From: JBAXGW01 sp037139195
GTDB taxonomy: Bacteria; Bacteroidota; Bacteroidia; Bacteroidales; JAHJDW01
Length of the DNA: 41,111 bases
NCBI GenBank assembly: GCA_037139195.1
Contig: JBAXGW010000038.1
Location: 1-41,111 of the forward strand
Direction of reading: 5' to 3'
Shown here: piece after piece, positions 24,729 to 32,627 of the stretch
Numbering within the stretch: position 1 is the stretch's first letter
Layout: each line of letters opens with the position of its first letter
Program-made: the position numbers and the translations under genes
The notes under the pieces: model-generated
The model's database searches: none
Seen by the model: only the letters and a program-made list of their open reading frames with translations
What the model was told of the DNA's origin: nothing

Positions 24729-26864
24729 TCAGATGCTTAAATAAATATTTATAAAGAAAACTCTGCCAGGCTCATATAATTTTGCGGTTGTGCCGATAAT
24801 TTTCCGATTAAGATGTTCGTAATAAGAACGGTCGAATATATTGTTAACTCCAGTTGTCAAACTAGAAAATTTGTTAATTTTATATCTAACCGAGAGATTT
24901 ATCAATCCAAATCCTGATGTTTTTTGTTCATACATAGCTTCTGAAACGTTGTTCTGATTAGCAACTAATCTTAATGCTATTTTAGGTATTAGTTTGCCTT
25001 TCAAAAACTTATAATTGATACCTGCGGTTGCTTCAAATGGAGGAATTTCAGACAACGGGTCATTGTTTAATTCTGATGAGCCAACAACTTGAGTTCCTTG
25101 AACAATATATTTCGTTACTTTAGGAATTTCAGCATAAGTGTAAGCGGCAATAATACTTGCACCTAATTTGTAATTTTCGCTTGATGTGTAGCCAAATTCA
25201 AAGCCTTTAAAAGTAACATAATCAGTATTAACAAATTGCTTAACTCCCAAAACACCTTGAGTTTGTGGTTTAATCACACTACTAGGAAGCAAATCTGCTG
25301 AAATAAAATTCTGAACATAGGAATAAAAAGCATTAGCAGACAAATTCCCATATTTTTGCTTGGAAAAGACAAATGTAAGGTCTGCTTCATTGTTAATTTC
25401 TGGTTTTAGTTGAGGATTTCCTAAATAATCATAATTATCATATCCCACAGCCATTAATTTAATGAAACGCTCTAACATATTTGGGCTTCTAGTTCCTCTG
25501 CCAATTGCAAGTGAAACCGAAAAATTTGTAGTTATTTTTTTTGTAATCCCTAAGTTTGAACTAATATTTACAAATTGAGTTTTTAGATTATTGAAGTATT
25601 CAACTCCATTTTTGACAATAAGCAAAGTGTCTTCAGAAATGGCATTATTGAAATCTGCTCTTAAAGATGCATTAATAGTAGAAGACTTAAAAATTATTTT
25701 ATCTTCAACAAAAACACCTGCATTTTGAATCGAAGCATCTTTCCAAAGATTCGATTTCTTTGTAGATGTTGTTCCCATCATTTGCATTGTCATTGTGCGA
25801 GTTCCATCTTTATTAATGCTTTCAAAATCAAATCCTGAATTAAAAACATGTTTGCCCGTTTGCATTCCTGTTTCAATACGTCCACCAGTATTTGTTGCAT
25901 TTACATCTGAAATCATTTGTTTGCTATTCCACGTTGTCCGTTTGCTGTTATCCATAACATGGTCAACATTTGATTGATATACTTTTACATCAAGTGTTTT
26001 AATAAATTTTGATAAATTCTTTATGCTGTAATCTAAAGAAATTATTCGAGTATCGTCACTTTTTTCATCCATTGGCAATGCAGGATACAGAACATCTCTG
26101 CCGTGGATCTCATACAATGATAGAATCAAACTTTGATTAGCTTTAGGAGAAAATCCAATCTTTGCTGAATAATTATATTTTTTAAAAGATGAATTAAATG
26201 TTGTATCATGACATTCTAAATTACCACTTTCATAATTCCCATAGTTTCTATAAGCTCCAGATAAAAGAAAATATACTTTTTTGTTTCCTCCATATATCGA
26301 AATATGTTCTTTCTGTCCGTTCCAATTAGTTTCAAATCCATACATTGCTTTTGCGTGAACTTCAAATTTGTCATAAGGTTTTGGTTGCTCCGAACTCAAA
26401 TTGATAAAACCACCAAGCGAAGAGCCATATTTCAGCATATAAGGTCCTTTTATAAGTTCTATTTTTTCAATATCTTCTATTTCAATATGTGATGAAACGG
26501 GGTCCATTCGATTAGGACATCCATTTTCAATTTTAACGCCATTATCTAATACAACATTCAATTGACTAAATTTCAAGCCACGAATTACGGGGTCTACGGC
26601 TATTCCGCCTTTTCTAACTCCCGATACGTTGGGTATTGACCTTAAATAATCTCCAACATCTCTTGTAGTTTCAGTTTGTAATTGCTCCTTTGTAATTTCT
26701 GACTTTATACAAGGATTTGTTTTCAATATGCTATCGACAATTGTAACAGATTGTAGAACAATAACTGAATCCTTTTTCACTTGAGAAAGACCTGTTTTAA
26801 CATTAAAAAAAAGTAGTATTGTTTGCAACAATATTATAGTGCTAAATTTATTTTTCTTGTTCAT
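24729..26864 (-). CDS. Copper-type TonB-dependent receptor
   Basis: A 711-residue outer-membrane receptor with a signal peptide (about 1-27), plug (about 50-165) and barrel. There is no CarboxypepD_reg domain. The plug contains NGCPNRMDPVSSH, resembling the OprC/NosA copper receptor pattern. A Met-rich external-loop-like segment TMTMQMM lies near residue 357, as expected for Cu(I) contacts. It ends at the window's typical receptor C-terminus (FFINIYLSI). It overlaps the HdrC-like gene by 17 bases and precedes MbnP, supporting copper uptake. Metal identity is inferred. Confidence 0.85.
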   Translation of the reverse strand: MNKKNKFSTIILLQTILLFFNVKTGLSQVKKDSVIVLQSVTIVDSILKTNPCIKSEITKEQLQTETTRDVGDYLRSIPNVSGVRKGGIAVDPVIRGLKFSQLNVVLDNGVKIENGCPNRMDPVSSHIEIEDIEKIELIKGPYMLKYGSSLGGFINLSSEQPKPYDKFEVHAKAMYGFETNWNGQKEHISIYGGNKKVYFLLSGAYRNYGNYESGNLECHDTTFNSSFKKYNYSAKIGFSPKANQSLILSLYEIHGRDVLYPALPMDEKSDDTRIISLDYSIKNLSKFIKTLDVKVYQSNVDHVMDNSKRTTWNSKQMISDVNATNTGGRIETGMQTGKHVFNSGFDFESINKDGTRTMTMQMMGTTSTKKSNLWKDASIQNAGVFVEDKIIFKSSTINASLRADFNNAISEDTLLIVKNGVEYFNNLKTQFVNISSNLGITKKITTNFSVSLAIGRGTRSPNMLERFIKLMAVGYDNYDYLGNPQLKPEINNEADLTFVFSKQKYGNLSANAFYSYVQNFISADLLPSSVIKPQTQGVLGVKQFVNTDYVTFKGFEFGYTSSENYKLGASIIAAYTYAEIPKVTKYIVQGTQVVGSSELNNDPLSEIPPFEATAGINYKFLKGKLIPKIALRLVANQNNVSEAMYEQKTSGFGLINLSVRYKINKFSSLTTGVNNIFDRSYYEHLNRKIIGTTAKLYEPGRVFFINIYLSI

Positions 26865-27573
26865 AATTATAGTGTTTTCCGCTATTAGCTATATAAACAT
26901 GTTTAAAGTATTCACAATTATTTGTTTCATCAAACTGCAAACCCATTTCCTCCGCTTTTCGTTTAGAATGTTCTTCGATATTATCATAAAATGCAATTCC
27001 TCCTGATACTTCAAAAATATGTTTTAATTCGTCAAGTGCTTCCTTTGGAATTTTCCTCATTGCACCTTCGCCTTCTCCCTGATAATTTCCACCACATCTT
27101 TCATAAACTTCTTTTGCATTTTTACGAATCCAATCCCAAACTGGCCCTTGTTCGGGGTGCATTTCTGTAGTGATTCTTTCAACAAACATACAATAACCTG
27201 ATTTTAGAATTTCATCACCAATTGTTCGTTTTATGGCTAAAGATTGACGTCCTTTTTCACTTTCAACAAAATAGCCAAGTTGGTGCGACAAGTGGCGAAG
27301 AGCTTGAATGATAAAACCTGGAGTATTATTTTTTGGACAACGAGTTTTGCACGACAAACATTCTCCACAATACCAAATAGTATCACTTTTTAGCAATTCG
27401 AGGATTTTATCATTATTTCTTGTTTGAACTGTAACTGCTATAACACGTGGGTCATAATTATAAAACCCAGCAGCAGGACATATTGCAGTGCAAGTTCCAC
27501 AATTAATACAAGCATGTAATCCTTCTAACATGCGAACATCCAACTTTAGCATTGAATATAAATTGTTATTCAT
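26848..27573 (-). CDS. HdrC-like dicluster [4Fe-4S] protein
   Basis: A 241-residue soluble iron-sulfur protein. Two four-Cys motifs, CINCGTCTAICP (about 22-33) and CGECLSCKTRCP (about 69-80), each bind a [4Fe-4S] cluster, as in heterodisulfide reductase subunit C. The C-terminal 150 residues are helical and charged. No HdrA or HdrB is nearby, so electron partners are unknown. It is the second gene of the operon, overlapping both neighbours, and is the only obvious electron-transfer component in it. Confidence 0.85.
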   Translation of the reverse strand: MNNNLYSMLKLDVRMLEGLHACINCGTCTAICPAAGFYNYDPRVIAVTVQTRNNDKILELLKSDTIWYCGECLSCKTRCPKNNTPGFIIQALRHLSHQLGYFVESEKGRQSLAIKRTIGDEILKSGYCMFVERITTEMHPEQGPVWDWIRKNAKEVYERCGGNYQGEGEGAMRKIPKEALDELKHIFEVSGGIAFYDNIEEHSKRKAEEMGLQFDETNNCEYFKHVYIANSGKHYNYEQEK

Positions 27574-27988
27574 TTTCTGTCTTTTTATTTAAACTTTGCA
27601 ACTCTGTTGAATCAAAAGCATTACAGTTCTTACATTTCACATGGTTTTCAATGCCATCAATTAATTTATGGCATTTCTTGCATTTGAACCAATCTTTTTC
27701 AAATGTATAATTGCCACCTTCAATTTCTATAGCTTTTCCTTCAACAAAAGCTTGAGCAATAATTTTCAAAGCTTTATTATAGATTCTTGTAATTGTAGGT
27801 CTTGATACATTCATTAATGTGGCAGCATCTTCTTGCGAAAGCATTTCATAATTAATTAATTTTATACTTTCATATTCCTCAAATTTCAACTTTATTGGTT
27901 CTATTTCACAAAGCGGTAATCCATAAGGCTTAAAACCTTTCATAATAGGAGGATTAACAATATTTCTGCTTTTTTGTGGTCTTGCCAT
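27566..27988 (-). CDS. DUF134 (UPF0251) transcriptional regulator
   Basis: A 140-residue DUF134 protein. The sigma-4-like helix-turn-helix is LSQEDAATLMNVSRPTITRIYNKALK (about 50-75); the C-terminal zinc ribbon uses Cys103, Cys106, Cys119 and Cys122. DUF134 genes are often neighbours of NifX-family genes, as here. It is the first gene of the nine-gene operon, so autoregulation through the spacer palindromes is likely. The zinc ribbon or clusters in the operon may supply the signal; this is inferred. Confidence 0.88.
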   Translation of the reverse strand: MARPQKSRNIVNPPIMKGFKPYGLPLCEIEPIKLKFEEYESIKLINYEMLSQEDAATLMNVSRPTITRIYNKALKIIAQAFVEGKAIEIEGGNYTFEKDWFKCKKCHKLIDGIENHVKCKNCNAFDSTELQSLNKKTENE

Positions 27989-28015
27989 TTTTTCTTATTA
28001 TTTAAAATAACGGCA

Positions 28016-28023
28016 CAAATATA
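28016..28023 (-). promoter_or_regulatory. -7 box of the DUF134 operon
   Basis: On the minus strand TATATTTG fits TAnnTTTG. It directly abuts palindrome 1 (28024-28039), which therefore occupies the spacer between the -7 and -33 elements. Confidence 0.6.
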
Positions 28024-28039
28024 ATGAACGTATGTTCAT
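28024..28039. promoter_or_regulatory. Operator 1, ATGAAC-N4-GTTCAT
   Basis: Perfect inverted repeat with 6-bp arms and a GTAT centre, placed in the DUF134 promoter spacer on the minus strand. Binding here would block polymerase, so repression is expected. It shares TGAAC-N4-GTTCA with operator 2. Confidence 0.6.
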
Positions 28040-28057
28040 AAATAAAATTATTATCTA

Positions 28058-28065
28058 TATATTTG
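28058..28065 (+). promoter_or_regulatory. -7 box of the thioesterase-ferredoxin operon
   Basis: TATATTTG fits TAnnTTTG; expected transcription start near 28072. It is flanked by operator 1 upstream and operator 2 just downstream. Confidence 0.55.
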
Positions 28066-28076
28066 CAAAATAGTTT

Positions 28077-28090
28077 TGAACACACGTTCA
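28077..28090. promoter_or_regulatory. Operator 2, TGAAC-N4-GTTCA
   Basis: Perfect inverted repeat with 5-bp arms and an ACAC centre, at about +5 to +19 of the plus-strand transcript. Its centre is 52 bases from that of operator 1, close to five helical turns, so both could be bound on one face. Confidence 0.55.
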
Positions 28091-28105
28091 TTAAATCAAA
28101 AATAT

Positions 28106-28495
28106 ATGGAACTTGAAGAAAGGATAAAATTATCAGAAACAAGGCAGTTTAAAATGGTCTTCCCTTGCACATTAAATGCCAATGATAGTTTGTTTGGAGG
28201 TATGGCAATGCAATGGATGGATGAAGTTGCCTATATTACAGCCATTCGTTTTACAAGAAAACAAATGGTAACAGTATCTGCTGATAAAATTAAATTCTAT
28301 TTGCCTATTAAATGCGATTCAATAATTGAGATTGTAGGAAAAGTCGTTAATGTTGGAAATGCAAAGATTGATATTCAAGTTGAAATATTTAGCGAAGAAA
28401 TGTTTAATAATGTAAGAGAAAAAGCTATTGAAGCAACATTTGTTTTTGCTGCGGTAGATATTGAAAATAAACCTATTGCAATTAAACTAGCGTAA
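28106..28495 (+). CDS. Hotdog-fold acyl-CoA thioesterase
   Basis: About 129 residues from ATG at 28106. The hotdog pattern is clear: NANDSLFGGMAMQWMDEVAYITA (catalytic Asp region), VTVSADKIKFYLPIKC and VGNAKIDIQVEIF, as in YciA-like acyl-CoA thioesterases. It should hydrolyse acyl-CoA to free acid and CoA. A TTG upstream at 28076 is not used in my call because it overlaps operator 2. It is cotranscribed with a ferredoxin and diverges from the DUF134 operon under shared operators. Confidence 0.85.
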   Translation: MELEERIKLSETRQFKMVFPCTLNANDSLFGGMAMQWMDEVAYITAIRFTRKQMVTVSADKIKFYLPIKCDSIIEIVGKVVNVGNAKIDIQVEIFSEEMFNNVREKAIEATFVFAAVDIENKPIAIKLA

Positions 28496-28525
28496 AAAAA
28501 TAGCTTAAAAACCTAAGACAACCAA

Positions 28526-28732
28526 ATGGCTTTAACAATAAATTCAGAAAAATGCACCCAAGACCACAAATGTTTAATGTTGAATTTTTGTCCAGCACTT
28601 GCAATTACTCAAGTTGAATTTAAGTTGCCAGAGATTGATAATGATAAATGTTTTGAATGCGGAAATTGCAAATATTATTGCAAGCAAAACGCAGTAGAGA
28701 AAGTTGTTGTAAGCGCTTTATTAGTGCATTAG
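28526..28732 (+). CDS. Ferredoxin-like protein with an altered first cluster motif
   Basis: A 68-residue ferredoxin. The second motif C42-F-E-C45-G-N-C48-K-Y-Y-C52 is canonical. The first is C10-T-Q-D13-H-K-C16 followed by five residues and C22-Pro. Here Asp replaces the middle Cys, giving CxxDxxC, as in ferredoxins whose cluster uses Asp or is [3Fe-4S]. It probably binds one normal and one unusual cluster. It lies 30 bases after the thioesterase, under the same promoter. Confidence 0.8.
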   Translation: MALTINSEKCTQDHKCLMLNFCPALAITQVEFKLPEIDNDKCFECGNCKYYCKQNAVEKVVVSALLVH

Positions 28733-28802
28733 TTTTGCTTGTTCTTAAAATAATTGAGTCGATAGATTTAAATGTTTAAATGAATTATATAATTTTTTTT
28801 AA

Positions 28803-28810
28803 TACTTTTG
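28803..28810 (+). promoter_or_regulatory. -7 box of the Aas-like gene
   Basis: TACTTTTG fits TAnnTTTG. It contains the in-frame TTG at 28808, so the true start is probably ATG at 28862, with a leader of about 45 bases. Confidence 0.5.
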
Positions 28811-28861
28811 ATTAAAATAATTGTATTCATTAGATATTCTTTAAGAATTTATTTGTTGCCA

Positions 28862-31495
28862 ATGAAAATAGCTCTCTCAATTTTCCGATTTTTTTTATCA
28901 CTTCGATATAAGGTAATTTTAAAAAATCCTGAAATCCTAAAATCTTCAACTTCCAAATTTATTTTACCTAATCATCAGGCTTTAATTGATCCTCAGATTT
29001 TATGGGCATACACTGCCAAATACTGCACCGCCTCGCCTGTGGTAACTGAAGGGTTTTATAATATTCCCGTTTTGCATAGTTTATTCGAATCAATGGGAGC
29101 TGTTCCAGTTAGCGATTTATCGGCTGGAAGTCGTGATACTGAAGTTCTGAAAACAATAACAAATCAAGTAAATAATGCTCTAGTTGATGGTAAAAATGTT
29201 TTGCTTTATCCATCGGGGCAAATTGCTGGTCAAGGCTACGAAAAGATTTTCAATAAGCAAAGTGCTTGGTCAGTTGTTTGCCAAATGCCAGAAAACGGGC
29301 AAGTTATTGGTGTTCGCATTAGCGGATTATGGGGAAGTATGTGGTCGAGAGCATGGATTGGTAAATCTCCAAGCTTTTTTACAACAATGCTAAAAGGCAT
29401 TTTCTTTACTTTTGCAAACTTATTGTTATTTCAACCTAGAAGAACGGTTACTATAGAGTTTGAAGATATTACAGATCAAGCTAAATATGCTGCTCAAAAA
29501 GGCAGAAACGAGTTTAATAATGAACTTGAAATTTTCTATAATAAAAACGGCGAAGAACCTGTTCTCTTCTTAAAACACTACTTCTTTGCTCCAACACTTA
29601 AACGTCAATTGCCCGAAAGGATTGAATTTTCTGTTAAAGATGTGATGTCAGCAAATGCAATTAATGTAGAAGATATTGATAGCTCTGTTTTAGAAAAAGT
29701 ATATGATATATTAGTTAAACAGGCCAGTGTCAATAAAAACGTTTTAAGTCCAACATCAAATTTGACATTGGATTTAAATATCGATTCACTTACATTGGTT
29801 GTTATTATTAATGAAATAGAAACTGTATTTAACAAAAAATCGACCATTGAAATTTCTAATATTAAAACCATTGCCGACCTATGCAGCATAGCCGAAGGAA
29901 AGTCTGTTGTTGAAACATTAAAACCAAGCTCACTTTCAGAACATAAAGCTCCAATTAAAAGCAAGGTTGATATTAATGATAGCAAAACCATTCCCGAACA
30001 ATTTATTAATGAATTTAAACATTATCCAGAAGAGAGTTTTGCATTCGATAAAATTTTAGGATGTACCACGCGTAAGGAATTTATGCTTAAAGCCTACGTT
30101 GTTTCAAAAATAATACGCAACGAAGTAAAAGAAAAGCATGTAGGTATTATGCTTCCAGCATTACAAAGCACTACACTTCTAGTTATGGCTTCGTATCTAG
30201 CTGGCAAAATTCCAGTTATGTTGAATTGGACAATGGGAAAGAAAACACTTGAACATTGTATAGAAACAGTTGATTTAAAGCATATTTTAACTGCGAAGTC
30301 TTTCTATGATAAAGTTGAAGAGCAACTGTCGGAAAACACAAAACAAAAATGTATATTTTTCGAGAAAAAAGTTCAAACATTAGGATTATCAACTAAACTG
30401 TCGGGCTTATTCGCATACATATTTAAGCAGTTACCAAATACAAAAATTGACGATATTGCTGTAATCCTTTTTACTTCAGGCAGCGAATCTGCTCCTAAAG
30501 CAGTGCCTTTAACCCATAAAAATATAGTTTCAGATTTAGCAGGTGTTTTCAATGTAATTAATATTAAAAGCTCCGAAATTTTATTAGGAATGCTTCCGCC
30601 TTTTCATAGCTTTGGATTTACAGTACTAACCATTTTCCCGTTAATTTCTGGTATTAAAGTGGCTTATACTCCCGATCCAACCGACAATAGAGAAGTTTTG
30701 AAAATCATAAAACATACGCAATCGAGTATAATATTAGCAACTCCCACATTTTTAAAGATGATTCTTTCAATTGCCGAAAAAGACGATTTGCAAAATATTC
30801 ATTTAGGAATAACTGGAGCAGAAAGTCTGCATCCGAGCATTATTGAAACATTTAAGCAAAAAACAAATAAAGATGCTCTTATATTAGAAGGTTACGGAAT
30901 AACAGAGTGTTCGCCCGTTTTAACAATAAATCCTATTGAAAAGCAAAAAGCAAAAAGTGTTGGTGTTTTTATAAAAGGAGTTGAATTTCTAATTACTGAT
31001 ATTAATAGTTTTCAAGCACTTGAAAATGGGAAAGAGGGGATGATTTTAGTACGCGGTAATAATGTATTTAATGGATATCCTGATAAGAGTATATCTTCCC
31101 CATTTGTTGAGGTTGCAGAAAAAAGTTATTATAAAACGGGAGATTTAGGTTATGTAGATAGCGAAGGCTTTTTATTTATAACTGGTAGATTAAAGCGTTT
31201 TATTAAAATTGGAGGAGAGATGATAAGTTTGCCAGCTATTGAAAGTGTTTTATTACAAAAATATGGATTGTCAGAAGAAACAGTGCTAGCCGTTGAAGGA
31301 AGCGACAGTATTGAACCTCCACAAATTGCTTTGTTTAGCAAAGTTCCAATTAATAAAGATGAGCTAAATAGTTATTTGCAAATCCAAGGATTTTCTAGTT
31401 TAGTAAAAATCCACAAAGTTTATCAAATTGATGAAATTCCTTTGTTAGGAACTGGAAAAACAGATTATAAGGTGCTGAAAGGATTGATTAATTAG
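28862..31495 (+). CDS. Acyltransferase / ACP / AMP-ligase fusion (Aas-like)
   Basis: About 877 residues in three parts. A PlsC acyltransferase has NHQALID (HX4D at about 38-43) and YPSGQ (about 116-119). An acyl-carrier domain has DSL, with Ser309 as the phosphopantetheine site. An AMP-binding acyl ligase has LFTSGSESAPK (about 536-546), GYGITECSP and YKTGDLGY...ITGRLKR. The arrangement would activate a fatty acid, load it on the built-in carrier and transfer it to a lysolipid. E. coli Aas lacks a built-in ACP. Start placed at ATG 28862 because TTG 28808 is in the promoter. Converges on rpoD. Confidence 0.85.
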   Translation: MKIALSIFRFFLSLRYKVILKNPEILKSSTSKFILPNHQALIDPQILWAYTAKYCTASPVVTEGFYNIPVLHSLFESMGAVPVSDLSAGSRDTEVLKTITNQVNNALVDGKNVLLYPSGQIAGQGYEKIFNKQSAWSVVCQMPENGQVIGVRISGLWGSMWSRAWIGKSPSFFTTMLKGIFFTFANLLLFQPRRTVTIEFEDITDQAKYAAQKGRNEFNNELEIFYNKNGEEPVLFLKHYFFAPTLKRQLPERIEFSVKDVMSANAINVEDIDSSVLEKVYDILVKQASVNKNVLSPTSNLTLDLNIDSLTLVVIINEIETVFNKKSTIEISNIKTIADLCSIAEGKSVVETLKPSSLSEHKAPIKSKVDINDSKTIPEQFINEFKHYPEESFAFDKILGCTTRKEFMLKAYVVSKIIRNEVKEKHVGIMLPALQSTTLLVMASYLAGKIPVMLNWTMGKKTLEHCIETVDLKHILTAKSFYDKVEEQLSENTKQKCIFFEKKVQTLGLSTKLSGLFAYIFKQLPNTKIDDIAVILFTSGSESAPKAVPLTHKNIVSDLAGVFNVINIKSSEILLGMLPPFHSFGFTVLTIFPLISGIKVAYTPDPTDNREVLKIIKHTQSSIILATPTFLKMILSIAEKDDLQNIHLGITGAESLHPSIIETFKQKTNKDALILEGYGITECSPVLTINPIEKQKAKSVGVFIKGVEFLITDINSFQALENGKEGMILVRGNNVFNGYPDKSISSPFVEVAEKSYYKTGDLGYVDSEGFLFITGRLKRFIKIGGEMISLPAIESVLLQKYGLSEETVLAVEGSDSIEPPQIALFSKVPINKDELNSYLQIQGFSSLVKIHKVYQIDEIPLLGTGKTDYKVLKGLIN

Positions 31496-31532
31496 TGTTC
31501 GTCCACAGAGTCAGAGGCTTGCCCATAAAAAA

Positions 31533-31554
31533 AAGAGAGCCGAAAGGCTCTCTT
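31533..31554 (-). terminator. Intrinsic terminator of rpoD
   Basis: Nine-base-pair stem AAGAGAGCC / GGCTCTCTT with a GAAA loop, beginning five bases after the rpoD stop. On the minus strand it is followed by a run of eight T. Confidence 0.85.
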
Positions 31555-31558
31555 AATA

Positions 31559-32425
31559 TTAATTTCCTAAATATGTTTTAAGCAATTTGCTTCTCGAAGT
31601 ATGTTTAAGCCTTCTTATTGCTTTTTCTTTTATTTGTCGAACTCTTTCTCTAGTTAAATCAAACTTGGAGCCGATTTCTTCCAATGTTAAACCATGATTT
31701 AAACCTAATCCGTAATAAAGATTAATAACATCACGTTCTTTTTCAGTTAAAGTAGAAAGTGAACGTTGTATTTCTCTTTGAAGAGATTCAGTAATTAAAC
31801 CAGAGTCAGTTGTAGGTGAATCAAAATTCGATAAAATATCGTATAAACTATTGTCTTCATCTTGAACTAATGGAGCATCCATAGAAACGTGTCTGCCAGA
31901 TATGCGAAGTGTTTCCGCAATTTTATCCTCGGGCATTTCCATGATATCGGCTAATTCTTCAGCAGTTGGGGGTCGATTAAAAATTTGTTCTAATTTCGAC
32001 GCTTCTTTTGTAATTTTATTAATTGAACCAACCTGGTTTAAAGGTAATCTAACTATTCTGGATTGTTCAGCCAAAGCCTGTAAAACAGATTGGCGAATCC
32101 ACCATACAGCATAAGAAATAAACTTAAATCCTCTAGTTTCGTCAAATCTGCTAGCGGCTTTAATAAGTCCTAAGTTGCCTTCGTTAATTAAATCTGGCAA
32201 ACTTAATCCCTGATTCTGATATTGTTTAGCCACTGAAACCACAAAACGCAGGTTTGCTTTAGTCAGTTTTTCTAAAGCTACTTGATCTCCTGCTCTTATC
32301 CTTCTTGCTAAATCAACTTCTTCATCTGCTGAAATTAATTCTTCACGTCCAATTTCTTGAAGATATTTGTCTAACGACGCGGTTTCACGATTTGTGATTG
32401 ATTTAGAAATTTTTAATTGTCTCAT
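31559..32425 (-). CDS. rpoD: Primary RNA polymerase sigma factor
   Basis: A 288-residue sigma-70 of the short Bacteroidota type lacking the long region 1.1. Region 1.2 is SLDKYLQEIGREELISADEEVDLARRI; region 2 includes NLRFVVSVAKQYQNQGLSLPDLINEGNLGL and the -10 recognition helix FKFISYAVWWIRQSVLQALAEQSR. Region 4 has LTLEEIGSKFDLTRERVRQIKEKAIRRL. It directs transcription from the TAnnTTTG promoters seen across the window. It has its own promoter box (32465-32472) and a strong terminator. Confidence 0.96.
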   Translation of the reverse strand: MRQLKISKSITNRETASLDKYLQEIGREELISADEEVDLARRIRAGDQVALEKLTKANLRFVVSVAKQYQNQGLSLPDLINEGNLGLIKAASRFDETRGFKFISYAVWWIRQSVLQALAEQSRIVRLPLNQVGSINKITKEASKLEQIFNRPPTAEELADIMEMPEDKIAETLRISGRHVSMDAPLVQDEDNSLYDILSNFDSPTTDSGLITESLQREIQRSLSTLTEKERDVINLYYGLGLNHGLTLEEIGSKFDLTRERVRQIKEKAIRRLKHTSRSKLLKTYLGN

Positions 32426-32464
32426 TAGTAGTCTTTTTTTCGTCTAATTCATTAAATGTTCAAA

Positions 32465-32472
32465 CAAAATTA
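32465..32472 (-). promoter_or_regulatory. -7 box of rpoD
   Basis: On the minus strand TAATTTTG fits TAnnTTTG; predicted start near 32458, leader about 33 bases. The remaining 150 bases to degP show no further clear element. Confidence 0.5.
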
Positions 32473-32627
32473 ATGCACCGCAAGATTAGGCTATTTTTTT
32501 GCGTTTAGCAATATGTCTTTAGTGCTTCTTATCAAACAATTATTAACAATTGATATTAATTTCTTGTTTTTCAGCATATTTTATGTTACTAATTTGAATA
32601 TATTTTTTTGTATTTCAAATTTGCATT

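Noticed and set aside
23917..26864. A methanobactin biosynthesis cluster, suggested by MbnP
   Set aside because: No precursor peptide, MbnB or MbnC is seen; only the MbnP family and a TonB receptor are present.
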